Shown here: one piece after another, positions 6,221-8,903 of the stretch | Layout: the number at the start of each line of letters is the position of its first letter | Numbering within the stretch: the first letter of the stretch is position 1 | Origin: Lachnospiraceae bacterium | GTDB lineage: Bacteria > Bacillota > Clostridia > Lachnospirales > Lachnospiraceae | Direction: 5' to 3' | NCBI GenBank assembly: GCA_021199395.1 | Contig: JAJQIE010000042.1 | Span: forward strand, 1-8,903 | DNA length: 8,903 nt | Notes under the pieces: generated by a model | What the model was told of the DNA's origin: nothing | Databases searched by the model: none | What the model saw: only the letters and a program-made list of their open reading frames with translations | Made by a program: the position numbers and the translations under genes

Positions 6221-7810
6221 ATGAATAATAAAGAATCAGGCAGGGTCTGGCTCGTGGGCGCGGGACCTTCCGATCCGGGACTTTTTACGCTAAAAGGGAA
6301 ACGGGTGCTTTCGGAGGCGGAGGTCGTTGTGTATGACGCACTGGTCGGGCAGGGGATTATGAGCATGATTCCCGATTCGGCGGAGAAAATCAACGTTGGA
6401 AAACGTTCAAGCCACCATACGCTCCCACAGGAGGAGATCAGTGAGCTGCTGGCGCAAAAGGCAAAGGAAGGTAAACGTGTCGTGCGCTTAAAGGGCGGCG
6501 ACCCGTTCCTGTTCGGGCGGGGCGGGGAGGAGATAGAGGTTCTGCTCCGTGAGAAGATTCCGTTTGAGGTTGTGCCAGGTGTAACGTCGGCGCTTTCCGT
6601 TCCGGCGTACCAGGGGATTCCTGTGACGCACCGGGATTTCTGTTCTTCTTTGCACATCATTACCGGACATAAGCGGGCGGGGGAATCCTATGATATTGAT
6701 TTTGAAGCGCTGGTTCGCACCAGGGGAACGCTGGTATTCCTGATGGGAGTGGCAGCGCTCGGCGAGATCTGCCAGGGACTGATCGAGGCGGGAATGTCGC
6801 CGGAGGTGCCGGCCGCACTTCTGATGCGCGGGACGACCGCGGGGCAGCGACGGATTGTGGCGACGGTGGGAACGCTGAGGGAAGAGACAGAGCGGCAGGG
6901 GGCGTGTACGCCCGCAATCATTGTGGTTGGTGAGGTCTGTGCCCTGTCGGAGCAGTTCTCATGGTATGAAAAGCAGCCGCTCGGCGGCGTAAAGGTGCTG
7001 CTGACACGTCCAAAGGAGCTGATCAGCGAGACTGCGGCAAAGCTCAGGGCGAAGGGGGCGGAGGTTCTGGAGCTTCCGGCGATCCGCACAGAGCGTATAC
7101 CAGATAATAAAAGGCTTGCACAGGCATTTGCCCGGCTTTCTGTTTATCAGTGGATCGTGTTTACCAGTCCGACCGGCGTGCGGATATTCTTTGAGGAAAT
7201 GGCGGATCGGGAGATTGACTGCCGGGTGCTTGGTGGTGTAAAATTTGCCGTGATAGGAAACGGAACCAGGAAAGCGCTTGCGGAACGGGGTTTCTACGCT
7301 GATCTTATGCCGGAAATATTTGACGCGGCGCATCTGGGTAAGGCTCTGGCTGAGGCGGCAAAAATGAATGACAGGTCGGGAGCGTCTGAGATGAAGCGTA
7401 TTCTGATACCGCGCGCGGCGGCTGGGTCTCAGGAGCTCATAGAGGAAATCGGCGATGCATTTTCTGTGGATGATGTTCCGACGTATGAGACGCTCACGGA
7501 AACAGATTTTTATGTGGATCTGAAAAAGGAATTTGCGGAGGGAACCATAGATTACGCGATGTTTACGAGCGCGTCTACCGTTCGGGGATTTGCGGCTGCC
7601 ACGCCCGGACTTGATTACGCGAGGGTGCGTGCGGTCTGTATCGGCAGACAGACAGAGGCTGCAGCAGCTTCTTTGGGTATGCACACATTTACGGCGGAGC
7701 AGGCGTCGATAGACAGCCTGATTGAACGCCTGTGCCAGGCTGTGGAAAACAGGAAAACAGAGGATTACGGACAGGGTATAAGGGAGGATGATGGATATGC
7801 TGGAATTTAA
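6221..7810 (+). CDS. cobA-hemD: Fused uroporphyrinogen-III C-methyltransferase / uroporphyrinogen-III synthase
   Basis: This is a 529-residue two-enzyme fusion common in Clostridia. Residues about 6-245 are the SAM-dependent methyltransferase (SUMT, CobA), which converts uroporphyrinogen III to precorrin-2: VWLVGAGPSDPGLFTLKG (9-26), VVRLKGGDPFLFGRGGEE (87-104), VPGVTSALSVPAYQGIPVTH (118-137) and the PAIIVVGEV end (231-239). Residues about 256-508 are HemD, which cyclises hydroxymethylbilane: VKVLLTRPKE (257-266), WIVFTSPTGVRIFFE (311-325), FAVIGNGTRKAL (342-353), LIPRA (395-399) and YAMFTSASTVRGF (445-457). GGAGGT lies 6 nt before the ATG at 6221. A Ser/Asp/Arg-rich run (MNDRSGASE, 382-390) lengthens the HemD linker a little. 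It ends inside the next ORF, overlapping its start by 14 nt. Having both activities in one chain channels hydroxymethylbilane towards siroheme and cobalamin. Confidence 0.95.
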   Translation: MNNKESGRVWLVGAGPSDPGLFTLKGKRVLSEAEVVVYDALVGQGIMSMIPDSAEKINVGKRSSHHTLPQEEISELLAQKAKEGKRVVRLKGGDPFLFGRGGEEIEVLLREKIPFEVVPGVTSALSVPAYQGIPVTHRDFCSSLHIITGHKRAGESYDIDFEALVRTRGTLVFLMGVAALGEICQGLIEAGMSPEVPAALLMRGTTAGQRRIVATVGTLREETERQGACTPAIIVVGEVCALSEQFSWYEKQPLGGVKVLLTRPKELISETAAKLRAKGAEVLELPAIRTERIPDNKRLAQAFARLSVYQWIVFTSPTGVRIFFEEMADREIDCRVLGGVKFAVIGNGTRKALAERGFYADLMPEIFDAAHLGKALAEAAKMNDRSGASEMKRILIPRAAAGSQELIEEIGDAFSVDDVPTYETLTETDFYVDLKKEFAEGTIDYAMFTSASTVRGFAAATPGLDYARVRAVCIGRQTEAAAASLGMHTFTAEQASIDSLIERLCQAVENRKTEDYGQGIREDDGYAGI

Positions 7811-8048
7811 GTATGACACACAATTGTTAATAGAAGGAGAAGATCTGGATGAGGACGCGATCAGTGAATACTTTACGGAGAACTTTAAGGGCGACTGCCT
7901 GCTGGCGGTTGGCGATGAGGAGCTGATCAAGATTCATTTCCACACAAATGAGCCGTGGAAGGTTCTGGAATACTGTGCGTCTCTCGGCGAAATCTATGAT
8001 ATCGTGGTAGAGGACATGGATCGTCAGTCGCGCGGCTTAAAGGGCTGA
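7797..8048 (+). CDS. Small stand-alone protein resembling the middle domain of fatty acid kinase FakA (DAK2 family)
   Basis: The 83-residue product (MLEFKYDTQLLIEGEDLDED...) resembles the segment of FakA/YloV-type proteins that follows the DAK2 kinase domain: the pattern LLAVGDEELIKIHFHTNEP (35-53) corresponds to the family's 'VVVGDxDLIKVHVHTNDP', and WKVLEYCASLGEIYDIVVEDM to its next helix and strand. The HFH pair is kept. From memory, full-length family members have a Cys in a YCTEF motif where this protein has YDTQL, so a metal site of the usual kind may be incomplete. The nucleotide-binding DAK2 domain and the DegV-like partner are absent, so it is not a kinase by itself. ATG 7797 is preferred (AGGGAGG 9 nt upstream); ATGs at 7788 and 7791 lie too close to that site. 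Its overlap with cobA-hemD places it in the operon. Its role is unknown. Confidence 0.75.
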   Translation: MLEFKYDTQLLIEGEDLDEDAISEYFTENFKGDCLLAVGDEELIKIHFHTNEPWKVLEYCASLGEIYDIVVEDMDRQSRGLKG

Positions 8049-8091
8049 TGTGCTGAAAGGCTCGGATTCTGACCCGTCTGTGCGAGGATTT

Positions 8092-8184
8092 TTGCAGCGG
8101 GCAGTCGTCGAACCAGGCAGGCTTGCAGCGGGCAGTCATCGAATCGGGCAGGTTTGCAGCGAGCGTTCGGCGAACCAGACAGGC
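8092..8184 (+). repeat. Three tandem copies of a 31-bp repeat
   Basis: Units 8092-8122, 8123-8153 and 8154-8184 all start TTGCAGCG and end with an (A/G)GGCAGG- or AGACAGG-type tail. Copies 1 and 2 differ at 4 positions and copies 1 and 3 at 5. There are no spacers between the units. They fill much of the 244-nt gap (8049-8292) between the FakA-like ORF and hemB, with no convincing ORF on the plus strand. The unit length is not a multiple of three, so a coding role is unlikely. The degree of divergence suggests an old expansion rather than a recent one. Confidence 0.85.
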
Positions 8185-8245
8185 TGAATATACATGGAAC
8201 AGTAATACGGGCCGCAGGCTTCGAGAGATTCCGGAAGGAGGGACG

Positions 8246-8272
8246 AGGTATCTGCGGCACGATAAGATACCT
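8246..8272 (+). promoter_or_regulatory. Stem-loop in the hemB leader
   Basis: AGGTATCT (8246-8253) pairs perfectly with AGATACCT (8265-8272) over an 11-nt loop, ending 6 nt before the GAGGAGG ribosome binding site of hemB (8279-8285). A second purine-rich site, GGAAGGAGGGA (8233-8243), lies just before the stem but has no start codon at a suitable distance. The structure could affect mRNA stability or translation start. No known riboswitch class is recognised. Confidence 0.4.
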
Positions 8273-8292
8273 GGTTGTGAGGAGGCAGGAAT

Positions 8293-8903
8293 ATGAATAT
8301 GACAATTCGACCGAGAAGGCTGCGGAGCTCTGAGACGCTGCGCAGGATGGTGCGCGAGACGCGCGTGGACGCGTCTTCACTGATTTATCCGATCTTTGTA
8401 AAAGAAGGAACCGGGATACGCGAGGAGATTCCGACAATGCCGGGACAGTATCGATACAGTGTGGATCGAATGGGGGAAAAGCTGCAGTCTTTGCTTGACG
8501 CAGGCGTTTCGAGTGTGATGTTTTTTGGCATTCCGGATCACAAGGATGAGGTCGGGAGCGAGGCTTACGCGGAAAACGGGATCGTTCAGAGGGCATTGCG
8601 TCAGGCCAGAAGGGACTTTCCGGGTCTGTACCTGATTACGGATGTATGTATGTGCGAATATACCTCCCACGGCCACTGCGGCGTCCTTTGCAGCAGCGCC
8701 CAACGCGAAGCGTTATCGGAAGGGGCGCTGCGATCTGCCGCCGAACAAAGTGAGGGGGCGATTCCATCTGGCAGCGCCCAACGCGAAGCGTTATCGGAAG
8801 GGGCGCTGCGATCTGCCGCCGAACAAAGTGAGGGGGCGATTCCATCTGGCAGCGCCCAACGCGAAGCGTTATCGGAAGGGGCGCTGCGATCTGCCGCCGA
8901 ACA
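8293..8903 (+). CDS. hemB: Delta-aminolevulinic acid dehydratase (porphobilinogen synthase), interrupted in frame by tandem repeats; 3' end outside window
   Basis: HemB condenses two 5-aminolevulinates to porphobilinogen. The first 133 residues are ordinary: MTIRPRRLRSSETLRRMVRE, then SLIYPIFVKEG (29-39), EEIPTMPGQYRYSVD (44-58), MFFGIPDHKDEVGSEAY (76-92) and the zinc loop DVCMCEYTSHGHCGVL with C119, C121 and C129 all present. After VLC the family normally continues with a short 'VDNDATL' stretch and the catalytic barrel. Here a 26-residue repeat begins instead and continues to the window edge (at least 70 residues, no stop). The two Schiff-base lysines and most of the barrel lie beyond the window, so I cannot tell whether the frame returns to HemB. 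Since 78 is a multiple of three, any whole number of copies would keep the frame. The ATG at 8293 has GAGGAGG 7 nt upstream. Confidence 0.9.
   Translation, partial: MNMTIRPRRLRSSETLRRMVRETRVDASSLIYPIFVKEGTGIREEIPTMPGQYRYSVDRMGEKLQSLLDAGVSSVMFFGIPDHKDEVGSEAYAENGIVQRALRQARRDFPGLYLITDVCMCEYTSHGHCGVLCSSAQREALSEGALRSAAEQSEGAIPSGSAQREALSEGALRSAAEQSEGAIPSGSAQREALSEGALRSAAE
8694..8903 (+). repeat. 78-bp perfect tandem repeat inside hemB
   Basis: Copies are 8694-8771, 8772-8849 and 8850-8903 (54 of 78 bases, cut by the window end); all are identical. Each begins with a nested palindrome: CAGCGCCC pairs with GGGCGCTG (8694-8701 with 8723-8730 in copy 1), and inside it AACGC-GAA-GCGTT forms a second hairpin (8702-8714). 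Read in the hemB frame each unit is 26 residues, SAQREALSEG then ALRSAAEQSE then GAIPSG, an Ala/Ser/Glu-rich peptide likely to be helical and free of Cys, Trp and aromatic residues. All frame-breaking changes are absent. Confidence 0.97.

Noticed and set aside
6959..7930. Long minus-strand ORF (323 codons) opposite cobA-hemD
   Set aside because: No recognisable protein pattern and biased composition; it is antisense to a well-supported fusion enzyme.
8092..8184. CRISPR-like array
   Set aside because: The three 31-bp units are directly adjacent, without unique spacers, and diverge from each other; no cas genes are near.
8636..8845. Minus-strand ORF of 69 codons made of the repeat (MESPPHFVRRQ...)
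   Set aside because: It is the antisense reading of the hemB tandem repeat with no ribosome binding site; it is open only because identical units repeat in phase.

Overview
The window looks chromosomal and comes from an anaerobic Firmicute, most likely a Clostridia of the Lachnospiraceae type. The evidence is the DUF5688-like protein, AGGAGG-type ribosome binding sites, sigma-A promoters with 17-nt spacers, a stand-alone FakA-type domain, and a clostridial tetrapyrrole gene order (cbiK, hemA, hemC, cobA-hemD, hemB). Genus and species cannot be read from it.

Layout. Positions 1-1251 are on the minus strand: the N-terminal part of a DUF5688-like protein with its own promoter, then a 338-nt non-coding stretch holding a palindromic repeat and the efp terminator, then efp (elongation factor P) with its promoter. 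From 1498 to the right edge everything is on the plus strand: hom (homoserine dehydrogenase) overlaps cbiK (sirohydrochlorin cobaltochelatase) by 4 nt, followed by hemA, hemC, a cobA-hemD fusion, a small FakA-middle-domain-like ORF, and hemB, which runs off the window. No terminator was seen between hom and hemB, so this can be one transcript.

How the genes work together. HemA makes glutamate-1-semialdehyde from glutamyl-tRNA; hemL, which would give 5-aminolevulinate, is not in the window. HemB gives porphobilinogen, HemC hydroxymethylbilane, HemD uroporphyrinogen III and CobA precorrin-2. After oxidation to sirohydrochlorin (enzyme not in this window), CbiK inserts cobalt. The direction is towards cobalamin or siroheme rather than only heme. 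Hom supplies homoserine for threonine and methionine.

The unusual part is an excess of small repeats and in-frame peptide insertions inside housekeeping enzymes. HemB carries at least 2.7 perfect copies of a 78-bp (26-codon) palindrome-containing tandem repeat, directly after its zinc-cysteine loop. HemC and Hom each carry a low-complexity insertion of about 30 residues at a place where the families normally have a short loop. A 31-bp triplicate lies in the hemB leader, and a 41-bp duplication covers the cbiK stop codon. Three unrelated palindromes share the same C(GAA)G hairpin tip. Together these suggest a genome in which short repeats expand and are tolerated, or domesticated, within essential genes.
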